Assembly: GCA_020744425.1 (NCBI GenBank)
Contig: JAGMUV010000038.1
Coordinates: 372,001 to 436,000 of the forward strand
DNA length: 64,000 nt
Source of the DNA: Dactylonectria macrodidyma
Taxonomy: Eukaryota > Ascomycota > Sordariomycetes > Hypocreales > Nectriaceae
Direction: 5' to 3'
A model generated the notes under the pieces. The model ran no database searches and was not told where the DNA came from. It worked only from the letters and a program-made list of their open reading frames with translations. A program made the position numbers and the translations under genes. Every line of letters begins with the position of its first letter. Within the stretch, counting starts at the first letter, position 1. Positions 1 to 10,900 of this stretch are shown here, one piece after another.

Positions 1-250
1 GTCCAGTCATGCCAGTGACCCTCTCTCTGTATAATACCGTGTGATGCCAGGGACGCAGCGGAAGCATCTTGTCACCCGAAGCGCAAGCCATGCCCTAGCC
101 AAGTCTGGCGGCCACGTAATTAGGTTTCCTGGTCGCCTTGTTCATTCTCACGCTTGGGTAACCATCAACCAGACGAGAGGGTTCATTCAAAATTAAGACG
201 AAACCAATGCAATCGTATAGAGTTTTACTGTCGTTCCTGGAATATTCTCT

Positions 251-2355
251 TCACGGTCGAAGCGCAAATGGATCTCGGATTGCTTCGCGTTCATGTCCGT
301 AGAGAGAGAATAAAGCGAGTGTGATTGAAGCGGGGATCAACACTGCCGGGTCGACGATTTCCTGTTGGCGGGCCGTGAGGAGGCCGAGCAACGTACTGTA
401 CAACGATATCGGTGCAAGGACTAAGGCTGGTCCTAATCTGGTTGCAAAGACGTCTGAGCAAAAATACGGGCAAATACACAACCTGGAGGGAGACATACCT
501 TCGCAGAAACGCATCGTATACCCAGACAAGCACTGCTCCCGTCGATATCCAAACAACCCATGCTCTGGAAAATTCTTAGTTTGCGCCTGCCACATCGATG
601 AGGGATGTGGAGACTTACATTGAGACCCCGCGGCTCATCCAAGGGGATGGGACTTGGCTCGAGAAATAAATGATGAGTCCAGCGGATGATGCATTCGCCG
701 TCACCAGTAATTTTTTGGTGATCCTGTCAGGCATCGCGAAGCAAGTGCTATATGATTAGGATGACCAAAACGATGAGCCGGCAAGAGAACGCATTGAAAA
801 TAAACTGTTGCGCAAGCAACAGGACACAAGAATGAGGAGAAAAAAACTCTATTACCCCCTGCAGGGCTTGAGGTACCAGGTACCAGGTATCAGGTATAAG
901 GTACAACAGGATGCAGGTAGCAATACCACATGATGAAAGTACCAGGACCACAGTATGAAGTATCAGGTATCATAGGATGCAGGTACCCGTCCTTCACCGC
1001 CTCATCTGTATTTCATCCTTTGTCGACCTTTCAGTTCACAACCTAACAAGAGGTTTTGTGTCAACGCTTCATTTGACAACATTTTACCATGCGCTTCGAG
1101 GGTAGGCGGCTGTGGGTTACTTCACCTGGATGAATGCTAATCAAAGATCCAGCTCTCCTTCTAGGCTTTGTGACTTTCGCACGTCTGGTGCAGGCGCCTC
1201 CGGTGACAGAACACCAAAGTCGATGGAAGGTCGACTGTGAGGGAGGTCCACTGTTCACGAACTATTGCATCCAAGGGTCTCTCGGCTATCGCTGCAACAA
1301 TAGCGGACAGCTGGAATGGGACGCTCAGGACGTGGACTGTGCGAAGTGTTACTGTAAGGGGAGACACTGGCGGACCAGTCTGTAACAGCAAGTCCAGGAA
1401 TGATGTCGTCATAAGCAGCTGCCCCGCTGCTGAGATGGATGGCACATGTGGTTCAATGTGGCCGGCGGACAAGCAATAGAGCGGCGTCATTGGGCTCATG
1501 TATTCGACAACTCTGAGGTGGGCAGTCAGCGAAGGATCCAATTTCCCTTTTGCTATTTTCTTTCTCACCATGTTCTACTCTGCTCCTAACGGGATTGGCC
1601 TGGAGTCAAACAATGACCTATAAAGGAAAGCCTTGCGGCGACGTTTCTCTCCCATTAAGGCGCTCGGTTGGCGAGTCCACAGAACCTGTGTAACCGCTCC
1701 AGTTTGGCCACATTTGATCGTCCTTCGATGTCCGGCATGAGTCTGAACAGCCAGGGAGTCATCAAACAGGGATGTTATCAGCCACAAAGCATGAGAGCAC
1801 GCAGACGTCCAATACGATTGGTAATACCCCAAGGAAGAGCGACGCGGGAGTGCCAACAAAACCTGTCCCAAGCACGAGGCCAGTGAGTCCGGTTATGCGC
1901 ACCCAAAGCAAATATCTCTCTCTCCATCGGCCTTGCCAGAACAAATCAATCATACAGAACAAGTATACCGGTATCAATAATGCCACGACTGGAATACTTG
2001 ACGCGTCGCGGGATATTGGTGGGAGGTTATCGGGGAGAGGCTGCGACTCTTTGTTACCCCTCTGGAGAGCAGTTGTGTCGGCTGGGACTTCGGGAGCTGT
2101 GCCGTTGTGCCATACTGAAAATCCCCCAATAATTCCGCCTGGGCGGACGAGGCCAGAATGAATAGAAACGATGAGAAGGTGTAACAATAGGGGCAGAGCT
2201 ATTCGCCTGACGGAAACAGGGTACGGCCCTGGCTCAACCTCCTGTAGTTTCGTGTCGTGATCTTCGATGGGGAATAGGGACAATGAGGCTTTGCCCGGCT
2301 CTTTGAAGCCGGCGGTGGCATCATTACGCAGTGCGAGGCTCGGTTCAACGGACAT
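251..2355 (-). CDS. Putative multi-exon membrane protein (model incomplete)
   Basis: The strongest part is the first exon, 2355 down to about 1763, starting at a true ATG (MSVEPSLALRND). It holds hydrophobic stretches that look like membrane helices: a leucine-rich segment around residues 50-70, one around 120-140, and a long one at 150-195. A second likely coding piece lies at about 460-251 (minus), with two more hydrophobic stretches (LGPALVLAPISLYSTLLGLL and AVLIPASITLALFSLYG) before a stop. Reading frames between them (about 1750-600) are short and I could not fix the splice sites; one possible intron ends near 1745. No family is recognised. It could be a real multi-pass membrane protein or two unrelated fragments. 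Confidence 0.35.
868..990. repeat. Degenerate 7-bp tandem repeat
   Basis: Imperfect repeats of a unit like CCAGGTA run through 868-906 and again at about 945-990. Nothing else is recognised between 600 and 1160. Confidence 0.55.
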
Positions 2356-2802
2356 TAGCGCGATGGTTTCGGGAGGGGTTAGGTGGTGAGGGAGATGACG
2401 GTTGTGTCGCTTTTATACTCGAACCAATTTTTTTGCTGATGCCAGTTCCCTCTCGCTCTTCGACGGGTCCAAACTAGCGGTCGACACGCTTGCCGGCTTT
2501 GAGGCAATAAATGGAGCCCCGCTTTTATGCTTTCATCCTGAGTGGCTGAGGATGGGCAGGGGTGATGGCGTCGGTGATAAGGTGCGGATGATGGCGGAAC
2601 CGAGGCGGGCTTGTTACGCATCCGGCTTTGGCTGCCTCCTTCCCCTGGAATGTACGTACAGGCCCGAATGCGCTAGCCAGCGGTCACGACCATCGACCGT
2701 GACCCATGCCTTGAGGAACGAAGAGACGAAAGGTCTTATGTGTCTTTGTCTTTGCGCCCCTTTCCTTCTCTTTCTAACATCATCATTATTAACACCGTAA
2801 CA

Positions 2803-3093
2803 ATGCCACGGCGTGGGCTTGAATTATCCCCTCAAATGAGGTCTCGAATCTGCGAGTTTCATTCACTTCGATATTCACATGCAAAAATCAAGAAATTACA
2901 TCCAGAAATCCCTCTCGGCACGATAAAAACAACCCTCCGTCGCGAAGCCCAACGCGTTGACAACCAAAGTCAGCCACGGTCAGGGCGGCCACGAGCAATT
3001 ACGAACGAGACCCGCGACTTCATCTACGATACAGTTACGCATACCGATCCGCATATTACACATAGAGAACTTTTGGATTCAATTCTACACCCC
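2803..3093 (+). pseudogene. Tc1-type transposase, N-terminal fragment
   Basis: From the ATG at 2803 the frame reads MPRRGLELSPQMRSRICEFH and continues with a helix-turn-helix region and a GRPR motif (SQPRSGRPRAIT). This is the DNA-binding N-terminus of the fungal Tc1/mariner transposases that begin MPRGxELSPQxRxRICEL. Similarity stops after about 97 codons, near LLDSIL, and the frame then enters unrelated repeat sequence. The DDE catalytic part is absent, so this is a 3'-truncated relic. The frame is open upstream, but that stretch does not resemble the family, so the start was placed at the conserved MPR. Confidence 0.75.
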
Positions 3094-3145
3094 GTGATGT
3101 GCCTTCACAATGAGGCTGTTGGGCACGCGTATATTGCCTTTTTGA

Positions 3146-3266
3146 GATTTGCGGTCAACGTGCTAGCCTATTCAGATTTTACGTGCAAAGCTCCAACCAG
3201 TTAGAATTAGCGGTCATAATACTAGCCATTTTGGATTTGGCGGTCACTATACTAGCCCATTTGGGA
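3146..3266. repeat. Three copies of a ~34-bp repeat
   Basis: Copies near 3146-3179, 3203-3236 and 3233-3266 share the pattern TTxGCGGTCA, a few variable bases, then CTAGCC and an ATT run. The last two abut. They follow directly on the Tc1 fragment. Confidence 0.6.
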
Positions 3267-3305
3267 GGTCATGGTGATCTCAGGGGCTCGTACAGACTAC
3301 CGGTA

Positions 3306-3598
3306 CGGAGGAAGGGTTCAAAAGTCTTTACCCAAGAGATCAACGCCACATCCTTAGATCCTTGTCAGCTACTAACCGATACATCACGCTCTGGGCAAGC
3401 GCAGAAGGTCTCCGCCTAATGCCACTAAAAACTCAGGGGCCATAGGGAAAGCCTCATTTTTGGTTACTGACTAAAGTCTGCTATACTCTTATCTGCCTTT
3501 AGTGGTGTTGAATTGGATTGAAGTACCCCTTGTATCTACCCTGGCTGTGGCGTTGTTATTGCTTTTTCTTGGGCAAAGACTTTTGAACCCTTCCTCCG
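3306..3598. mobile_element. MITE-like foldback element, TA target site
   Basis: The ends are inverted copies beginning CGGAGGAAGGGTTCAAAAGT. The left arm is about 3306-3353 and the right arm about 3547-3598, with a few mismatches. Both are flanked by TA (3304-3305 and 3599-3600). It is 293 bp with no coding capacity, consistent with a non-autonomous Tc1/mariner-type MITE. Confidence 0.65.
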
Positions 3599-3658
3599 TA
3601 GTCATTTCCAGAAATAAGCTCTCCTCAATCAACCACGTTGGGCAGCTTGTTGCGCACA

Positions 3659-4315
3659 ATGGGCGAAAGAACCAAAAAGCGCGGTCGACCTCGGAAGTAT
3701 GCCTCTAAAGAGGAGAAAGCAAAGCGAGATGCCGCCACAAGGCCTGCCCGTAGACGGCTCCGAAAGGCTTCAATGCGCAGAGACTTACGATTCAAAGTCT
3801 ACGTCCCTCAGACAGCGGAAGCTGTGCCAAGTTCAATATCACAACAAACCGACTCGCAATCAACAAGCTGCCTCCATCTTACAGACGTTAGTCACGTTAG
3901 TAACTTGGCATGGCGAGCTGATGCCCCGGCGCATGGGTCCCCAACGGGACCCACAAGCGGGAATGCGACGGCCGGAAACGAAGTCTATCCACAACCTAGA
4001 GAGTCTGCGATTCACTTGGCTGAAGCGACACCATATCAACACTGGACAGCTCTGAGTCCGCAGCGGCCATACCCGAAATCGCCAGAATTGTCTGCATCAA
4101 GGGAGCTGTCCCCAGTAGAAGCGGCGCTAGAAGCGGCCCGAGGCAGCGACACGCCGGCTTTGATCGATAATGGGGAGGTAGGCTGGTGTCCGTCTTCTCC
4201 GTGCAACGATACTCTCGCATCGCCTAGCGGAGATAGCGACGGCAGCGTGCAGCTCATATCCCTGCGGCTGGATGACCCGGTTGGCTTGGATATGGAGAGA
4301 AGAAGCCTACCGTAA
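3659..4315 (+). CDS. AT-hook protein, stop codon supplied by a MITE
   Basis: The ATG at 3659 gives an ORF of 218 residues starting MGERTKKRGRPRKYASKEEK. The KRGRPRKY core at residues 7-14 is a classical AT-hook that binds AT-rich minor groove, and the next 30 residues are strongly basic. The rest is Ser/Pro/Thr-rich and looks disordered. Similar basic AT-hook N-termini occur in fungal repeat-associated proteins, but I do not recognise a specific family. The terminal TAA lies inside the terminal repeat of the MITE at 4310-4464, so the original protein was probably longer. It could be a truncated host gene or a transposon accessory gene. Confidence 0.45.
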   Translation: MGERTKKRGRPRKYASKEEKAKRDAATRPARRRLRKASMRRDLRFKVYVPQTAEAVPSSISQQTDSQSTSCLHLTDVSHVSNLAWRADAPAHGSPTGPTSGNATAGNEVYPQPRESAIHLAEATPYQHWTALSPQRPYPKSPELSASRELSPVEAALEAARGSDTPALIDNGEVGWCPSSPCNDTLASPSGDSDGSVQLISLRLDDPVGLDMERRSLP

Positions 4316-4464
4316 CAACTCTGTTAACTCGAACGCTTGGTGGCCCCCACAAAAAGCAGATTTAACCAATCAACTGAGTGAGTCATACATATTTTGCGGT
4401 TAACAGTGGATTATGGACATAAAGATAGGAACGCTAAGCATTCGAGTTAACAGAGTTTTTACGG
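4310..4464. mobile_element. 155-bp MITE with TA duplication
   Basis: The ends are inverted copies of CCGTAAcAACTCTGTTAACT, with the match extending about 30 bp. They are flanked by TA at 4308-4309 and 4465-4466. There is no coding capacity. It lies 5 bp from the left end of element D. Confidence 0.75.
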
Positions 4465-4469
4465 TAATA

Positions 4470-6885
4470 CCATGCACAACCACCCTTTCGCCAACCTCAC
4501 CCTTTCGCCATGTGACGGGAGCGTCCGGAGTGCTGGACCCAGGGTGGGGTCGATACGTAACTAGGACGCACGGGGCAGGCCACAGGGACTATCAACGCGT
4601 CTACGCGTCTACGCGCCTGCCCGCTTTCTCTCTTTCCTCTTCATCGTAGTATTCTCGCAATACAGTGGCATTACCTCTTGAGTTGATCTCATCTGGCCCG
4701 TGACACGCCACGCAAAAAAAAAGAAGCACCACCAAAAATCAGCAACTTTACTTACACAGAGCTTGACCAAAATGATAGATATACGCAAAATTGTCCGTCT
4801 TATAAATAATAATTGCACATATCTATTGAATCCTGGGTCTTTTGATAAGCCGCCCTGATCGCGTGGTTGGTTGATGGGGTATGGTTTCCTCTCTGACTTC
4901 AATGACCGAGCCAGCCTCCGATTCTGACTCCTGCTCGCCTGAATAGCCACCTTCCACCACAACAGGCATATTTTCAGTCTCCTCTTCTGGTATGGCTTCT
5001 CCACCAGCTAGAGTCTCACCAAGAGTCATAAAACGTTTGTTGGGATTCGGCACCGCCTTCCTCTTCTTCCCTCTCTTCAGGCGAGCCAATTCCTCCTCTA
5101 GGCTAGCAATCCTCACAGTATGCGCCGCTACCGTCTGCTGTTGAGCCTCAAAGCCCTTGGCTATTAGGTTGTACCGCCTTCGTGTCTTTGGTGTTTTGTT
5201 CAGCCCAAGATCACGAATTTGACGGCTCGTCTTTGGTGTATCGTCCGAGTCAAAATACGGCGTGGGTTCGGGAGTCGCTCTTGGGCTGCCTTTTGGCCTA
5301 TCTTCTTGGATTTCTGGGTGCCGCAACGCTTTGGCACGTGAGATCGGCCAATTTCCAGTAACCCTCCAGCCAGAGAGTATGTTCTTCTCAGTCATTCCAA
5401 CTCGACGAGCCTTGGCGTAGGCCCTGATGAAATTAACCTTGTCCATTGGAGTGGAATCAGTCAACGAAGCGAACTTTTCCAACTCTCGTCGATATGCGGC
5501 TTTGGAGGCATTGAATACTCCATTGTCCAACGGCTGGAGCCCATGAGAGCAGTGTGCTGGCAGATAGCAACAATAAACGTTGTTCAAAAAGCACGTGGCC
5601 ATCCATTCATCCTTCCGTCGCTCAGTAGTGATCTTGAGCCGAAGGAAACGAAGAACATACCGTTGCATGACTCCCATGACCATCTAAAATGATCAGTCTC
5701 GCGTCAGAGTCGTCGGCAGGCATGGTCTGGGGCAGATAGACTCTTTCAAGCCATTCAACACCAATGTGGTCGTCAGTCCACCCGTTAGGTGAAGTTATGT
5801 AATACCAGTCTGCTATCTTCTTGAATTCCTCAAGAAACCACTGTTTCTGGAGTTCTTTCCCCTTGAAGATTATGCCGGGGATTAAGGCGCGGCCGTCAGC
5901 AGTGACAGCTTCGATAAATGAAGTCCAATTTCGAGTTTGTGGTCCCTTGAGAAATGCCTTCCGTTTTGGGTCCGCGCTTCCAACAACCAGGCTATCTAAG
6001 CCTAAATAAAAAGGATTAGTCGGTCAAATTTCAATCACTGACAAGGTATACAGATAGATGCTTGCCGAAACCAGTCATAATACCCCCTTCGTCAACGTTG
6101 ACGGTGTTTTCAGGCTTGATCCAGCCATGCTGGCCCTCCCTGATATCAAAGTACCAATGAACTGCCTTAGGTGTGAAAGAGTCAAACCTTTTGGCTTCTT
6201 GACGTCTGCCCATCTTGGTCTTCAGGTCTGTGCGGCGGTTGATAAATCTGGTCACCCAATTGCGTCCTAACTCGGAATGTTCGCCCTGCTGTCTCAACAA
6301 GCCCATGACGCAAGCGCGGATCTGATTGTGGGACGGAGCATAGCCCAAGGATTCCTGGCGGAGTATCCAGAAAGCCAATCTGTCCTCTTGATTCTTGGAC
6401 AAACGTCGGCGAGGCTGAATCTGCTCTTTCACGGCTGTCTGGCCGTTAAGTCTGTCGATTAGAGTCCTTCGGGGCACTACCCGTCTCTGAGCCGCTTGAG
6501 AGGGTGAAAAGCCATTATCAGTAATATCCAATATAGCCTCAGCCATGTCGTCCTCTGTATATTCCCATCGAAGCCGCGAGATAGGCATTTTTTTGTCGTT
6601 GTCGAAGACAAAGACCAAAAAACATGAGAAAGAGCGGTGAGGATCTTGGTGACTGAACTGACAATATTTCAATAGCACGGCCTGCATATATCGCATACCC
6701 CGCACAGCCTTACAGAGTCAAAACAATTACCTCCAATCATTTCTATAATCAATAGAGGTAATTTCTTTTAGGTAGCTATTTATTTTGGCCAACTTTCGTG
6801 TAAGTGAAATTGACGAGTTTTGGTGGTGCTTTTTTTTTTTTGCGTGGCGAAAGGGTGGGGTTGGCGAAAGGGTGGTTGTGCATGG
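4470..6885 (-). mobile_element. Complete Fot/pogo-type DNA transposon (element D)
   Basis: The termini are inverted: the left begins CCATGCACAACCACCCTTTC at 4470 and the right ends with its complement at 6885. The inverted repeat is about 42 bp. TA duplications lie at 4468-4469 and 6886-6887. Each terminus carries the motif ACCCTTTCGCCA twice as direct repeats about 17 bp apart. The 2416-bp element contains one transposase gene on the minus strand that appears complete. Confidence 0.9.
4823..6588 (-). CDS. Pogo/Fot-type DDE transposase of element D (3 exons)
   Basis: Cut-and-paste transposase. Exons are 6588-6066, 6001-5661 and 5611-4823, giving 550 residues. The start MPISRLRWEYTEDDM was chosen because the sister element E starts at the equivalent place. 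The N-terminus has a Psq/CENPB-like helix-turn-helix (AAQRRVVPRRTLIDRL). The catalytic aspartates sit in NVDEGG, LIILDGHGSH and GLQPLDNGVF. The C-terminal region is basic with a coiled-coil-like stretch and RGKKRKAVPNPN. Intron 1 starts GCAAGC where element E has GTAAGT, so it is either a GC-AG intron or a damaged donor. Intron 2 is GTATGT...AG. The lengths of exons 2 and 3 (341 and 789 nt) match element E exactly. Confidence 0.88.
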
Positions 6886-6887
6886 TA

Positions 6888-7683
6888 ATGCCGTTGATCA
6901 TGAGAGCTTCGGTGGCTTTGCGGGACTTCTCATGTACATGAGCCACTGACGGCAGCGCTCATCATATGTCAATCAAATCAACTTTGGGGTCAAAGTGGAT
7001 TTGATTGACGACCTCCCGGGTTGAAGTTGATTTAATTGAGTTGATTGATAACCCCAATCAACTTTGTGGGTCATGGTTCTTACATGCTTTGCGCATCAGC
7101 ATAACTTCACCTCACCTATTCACCCAGCTTCCTAGCTCTACCCCACCATGTCTAACCCAGTTCTTGGGGCATTGAGCCTGTTCCAGCGTCCCTGAACCCA
7201 TTGAGAGCCTCTGCGACGTCAGAGTCAGTTTGGCCAGACTAAATTCTCACAATCGCTGGCCATCGCTGGAATTGCCAACACATCTAGTGCAAAGCTGCTT
7301 ACCAGAGGAGAGGAAGCCTTGTGGTCTCTCCACCACTGGATCGGATCCTACGTGTCTTGTGGCTCGATACGGAGATACCTGTCCAGCTCACTGAAACTGC
7401 TCCCTGTTGCAAATGCCTTCTTCGTCTTGCTGTTGATCCCATTCAGTGTACTGGTCATCCCCCTGGCCCATCGTCCTCGGCAGTGTCGTATGGTGCAGCT
7501 TCTCCTCGTCTTTTCCTTGCTTCGAGTCGTACCATCGGGTGAACTTGCAGTGATCGGAGTGGTCCGGTATGGTATGGTATGGAGGCCAAACCATACCATA
7601 CGGCGCCATCTAGGCGCACAGGTCCGTACAGTCACAGGCGGCGGCTAATACATGGGCACCTAGGTGCGCAAATAACCTTGGGC
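6888..7683. other. Non-coding stretch with short inverted repeats
   Basis: No gene recognised. GTCAATCAAATC at 6968-6979 is exactly inverted at 6998-7009, and AATCAACTTTG recurs nearby as direct copies (about 6977 and 7055). The stretch 7540-7640 belongs to a dispersed repeat described separately. Confidence 0.5.
7540..7640 (-). repeat. Dispersed GGTAT-rich repeat, copy 1
   Basis: It contains GTGATCGGAGTGGTCCGG, then a (GGTAT)n run, then CGGCGCCATCTAGGCGCACA and GGTCCGTACAGTCACAG. The same block occurs inverted at about 30303-30400, and in part at about 55390-55490. Confidence 0.6.
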
Positions 7684-7987
7684 AGTAGTAGTAGATTTAT
7701 TACGCCCGGGAGAACGGATCTCATAGGGCCATGGAATACGCTATGCTATTTACATTTCTGCCACCTTCAATCCTGACCACAAAGTAAAGCCCCACTTTCT
7801 CTCCCTGGATCGCTTTCTTTTGGCCTCGCTTGACTCTCTCTGACAGGCCTGCTTGAATGCCAATTTCTCCAAGCGTTCAGCATCCCATCCTCAGTAGCTG
7901 AAGCATGGTCTGTTAAAATGAGGCTGCATTGTGTTAGTATTGTGTCAATGTTTCCTGGTTCTGGGGTTATTAGTATGTCCCATTCTC

Positions 7988-10900
7988 CTACTTCACTCCC
8001 AGTCTTCCCGTCCTCATCGCAAATTTGATCGTTGCTCGCACCGCCTGTAGGTTAGGTGACCACTTCGGTCCGTCCAATGCCGACTTTCCTCCCAAAAAGA
8101 ATGACAGGTTTCCCATCTCGCGTTGCCCGATTTGGTTCATGCCTTCGCGTTGTGCATCCCACTTGGTGCATCGAAAGAGAAAATGTTCCATTGTCTCGAC
8201 TGCCCGTCCACAGTCGCACAACTCTGATTCCACCGCGCCGATCCTCGACAGGTAGCTATTGATCCTCGCCATTCCCGTTCGTAGCCGTGAAAGCGTGTCT
8301 GCTTCGCGCCTCTTCAGTCCGTCGTATAGCACCTTTGTGTGTTTTCCTGGTAGCGCTTTGTCAACCCTCTTGGAGAAGCCGCCCACTCTGTCCGGTAGCG
8401 CCTGATGCTGTTGTAGCTGTGCTCTCGCCAGTCTTGTCCGCGTTGATCGAGCTTGGTATGGCAGCGTCTCTGCCGTACGTCCTGCTTCGGTTGCTCTCTG
8501 CGCCTGTCTCTTCGCCTTGGGTCCCAAGGGGAAGGCGTCGTCCCGGGACGGTACCCAGATCATTTTAACACTGTTGTTGCCTTTTCCCAGCCTTCGGATG
8601 TGGTTGTAGATTTCTCGGATGGCGCACTGTCCCGATTGTTGTCGTGGTCGCGCGATCGCTTTCAGTGCTGACTGGCCGCTTGACAGTATGGTAAGCCTTC
8701 GGTCCCGTAATCCGTCAGGCATGCATCGCAATGCCATCGCTATCGCCCCTAGCTCGGCTGTGTAGAGGTTCTGGTCGTCTCGCGAGCCGAGAGTGACCGA
8801 GTACCTGGCCATGACCCTATTTTCTTGCCCTGCTGCTTTGTGGCTGATGATGCCTCCCATGCCCGCCATTCCTCCTCTGTCGGAAGCGCTGGTCGTGATA
8901 GTGATGTCTTCGACACTGTTGGCTGCCGCTATCGCCACCTTCCGATCTACCTCACACACCAGCGACACGCGGGGGTGCCATGGCGGTGCTGCATAGGCTT
9001 CGATTGTTTCCATCCGCCCGATTCCGCTCTCGCCGAGGGCAAGCGCCAGTCTATTCATCGGCGAGATGTACCTTCGACTCACTGATACTTTGAGTGTCGC
9101 TAGCGGGTGCTTCTTTGGCAGCGTGTGCATGTTGGTGTACAACTTCATTCCAGCCAGAGCATGTCGCTCGTCTACTGTTTGGATGTTGGCTTCCGCTTCA
9201 GCTACTGCCCTTGCCACCGTCTGAAAGGCTCCCGTGATGGCCCGTGCTCCTATTTTCTGTGCCCTGTTGAACTCTTTCAATTCCCTTTCGCCGCGCGCAT
9301 GCGCCCATACGACAGACGCGTAGTCCATGGCTGGGGCAACTGTTGCGACGAAGAGTTGTCTGGCAGCTTGTGGTGGCAGCATCCTGAGTCTCCTTAGACA
9401 CATGGCTGCCAAGAGACCTTTCGTGGCGGCCTTGGCCATGTGTTCCTTGAACCTGAGCTCCGTGTCCGTGATTACCCCCAAGAGTTTGGCCTTCGCCTTC
9501 GGCTTGACTTCCTCTCCATTGATCGTGAATGGCACCTCGCTGGTGCGTTCAGCTACGCGCGTGAAGTGGACAATTGCTGTCTTGTCATGCTCAAACGTCG
9601 CTCCACTGCGTTTCCCCCATGCCAGTGCCCGGTCGATGATGGCTTGTATGTCGTCCCTGTTCGCCTCCGCCGTCGGTCCCGTGACCCAGGCTGAATAGTC
9701 GTCGACAAAGGCTATCGAACCGCCTTTCGAGTCAATCTTGCTTTGCACAAGGTCTGCATTGAAGAACAGGAAAAGCACAGGCGAAAGCGGCGATCCTTGG
9801 GGAAGGCCGGCTTGCGGCAGCTCCCTTTGCTCTGACGTGTAGTCGTTCACCACGATGCTGGCCGTGCGATTGGAGCAGAACGCGCTTATCCATTGCACCA
9901 GCTTCTTGGGGATGCATCTTGCTTCCAGCCTCTGTAGCTGTCTGTCCTTGAATACACCGTTGTACGCGCCCTTGATGTCGAAGCTGACTAGGCTGGCCAC
10001 CTTGCGGTTCCGCCACGCCTTGTACACTTGTTCTTGGAAGAGCAGCAGTGCCTGCTCTGCCGACCGTCGCTTCCTTGCCCCAAAGTGGTTTGTAGGCAGG
10101 AGCCCGAACGTCTCGGCGACGTACGAGATCCTGTCCGCCACCACTGCTTCGAGCACCTTGCCCAGTGTCGACAGCAGCGAGATCGGTCTCCAGGCCTTTG
10201 CGACCGCGTAGTCGCCCTTGTCCGGCTTCTTGCGCGGGATGATCTTGGCGCTCCTCCACTGGTCTGGTAGCTGTCCTTCATTCAGTGAAGTGCGGAACAG
10301 ATGCATCACGCGTTCTTTGACCACCGGCCACAGTTGCTTCCACACCATCGCCGGCAGGCCGTCTTCTCCGGGTGCTTTCCACGCCTTGGCTGCCATGACC
10401 TTTTCTTCCACCTCCTCCAACGTCAAATCCGGCATGGCCACTTCTCTCCGCCGCGGCCGTGGACCTTCGTCTTCGATGGTTGCTGGTAGCGGCGGGAAGA
10501 ATGTCGTCAGCAGTTCTTCTGCCTGTTCCGCTTTATCCTGCGTTGTTGTCAGAGGCCCGAGTGACGGAACGGAAGGGCGAGGCCGGTGGCGCCGAAGGTG
10601 CGGCAGCTATGAAGCAGCTAGACTGTGACTAAGGCCGCTGGTGCTATAACCCCAGACCGGGGGGCCGGAGGCCCGAGGGTCCGGGTACTATGAGGCAGCG
10701 ATCTCACAGCTTAGCAGGTTCGAAGTCAGAACGAAGGTCTCAGCCACAAAGTCTAGAGATAGGTCATGTAAAGGATATAAGGGCCGTAAGGCCCTTATGA
10801 GATAGGGAGGTCAGAGATCAATTGAAGTCACACCACTACCCCTATTATGTTACTGCTAGCCAGCAACGCGTCTGCCCTCTTCACTCCCTATTGTACATCT

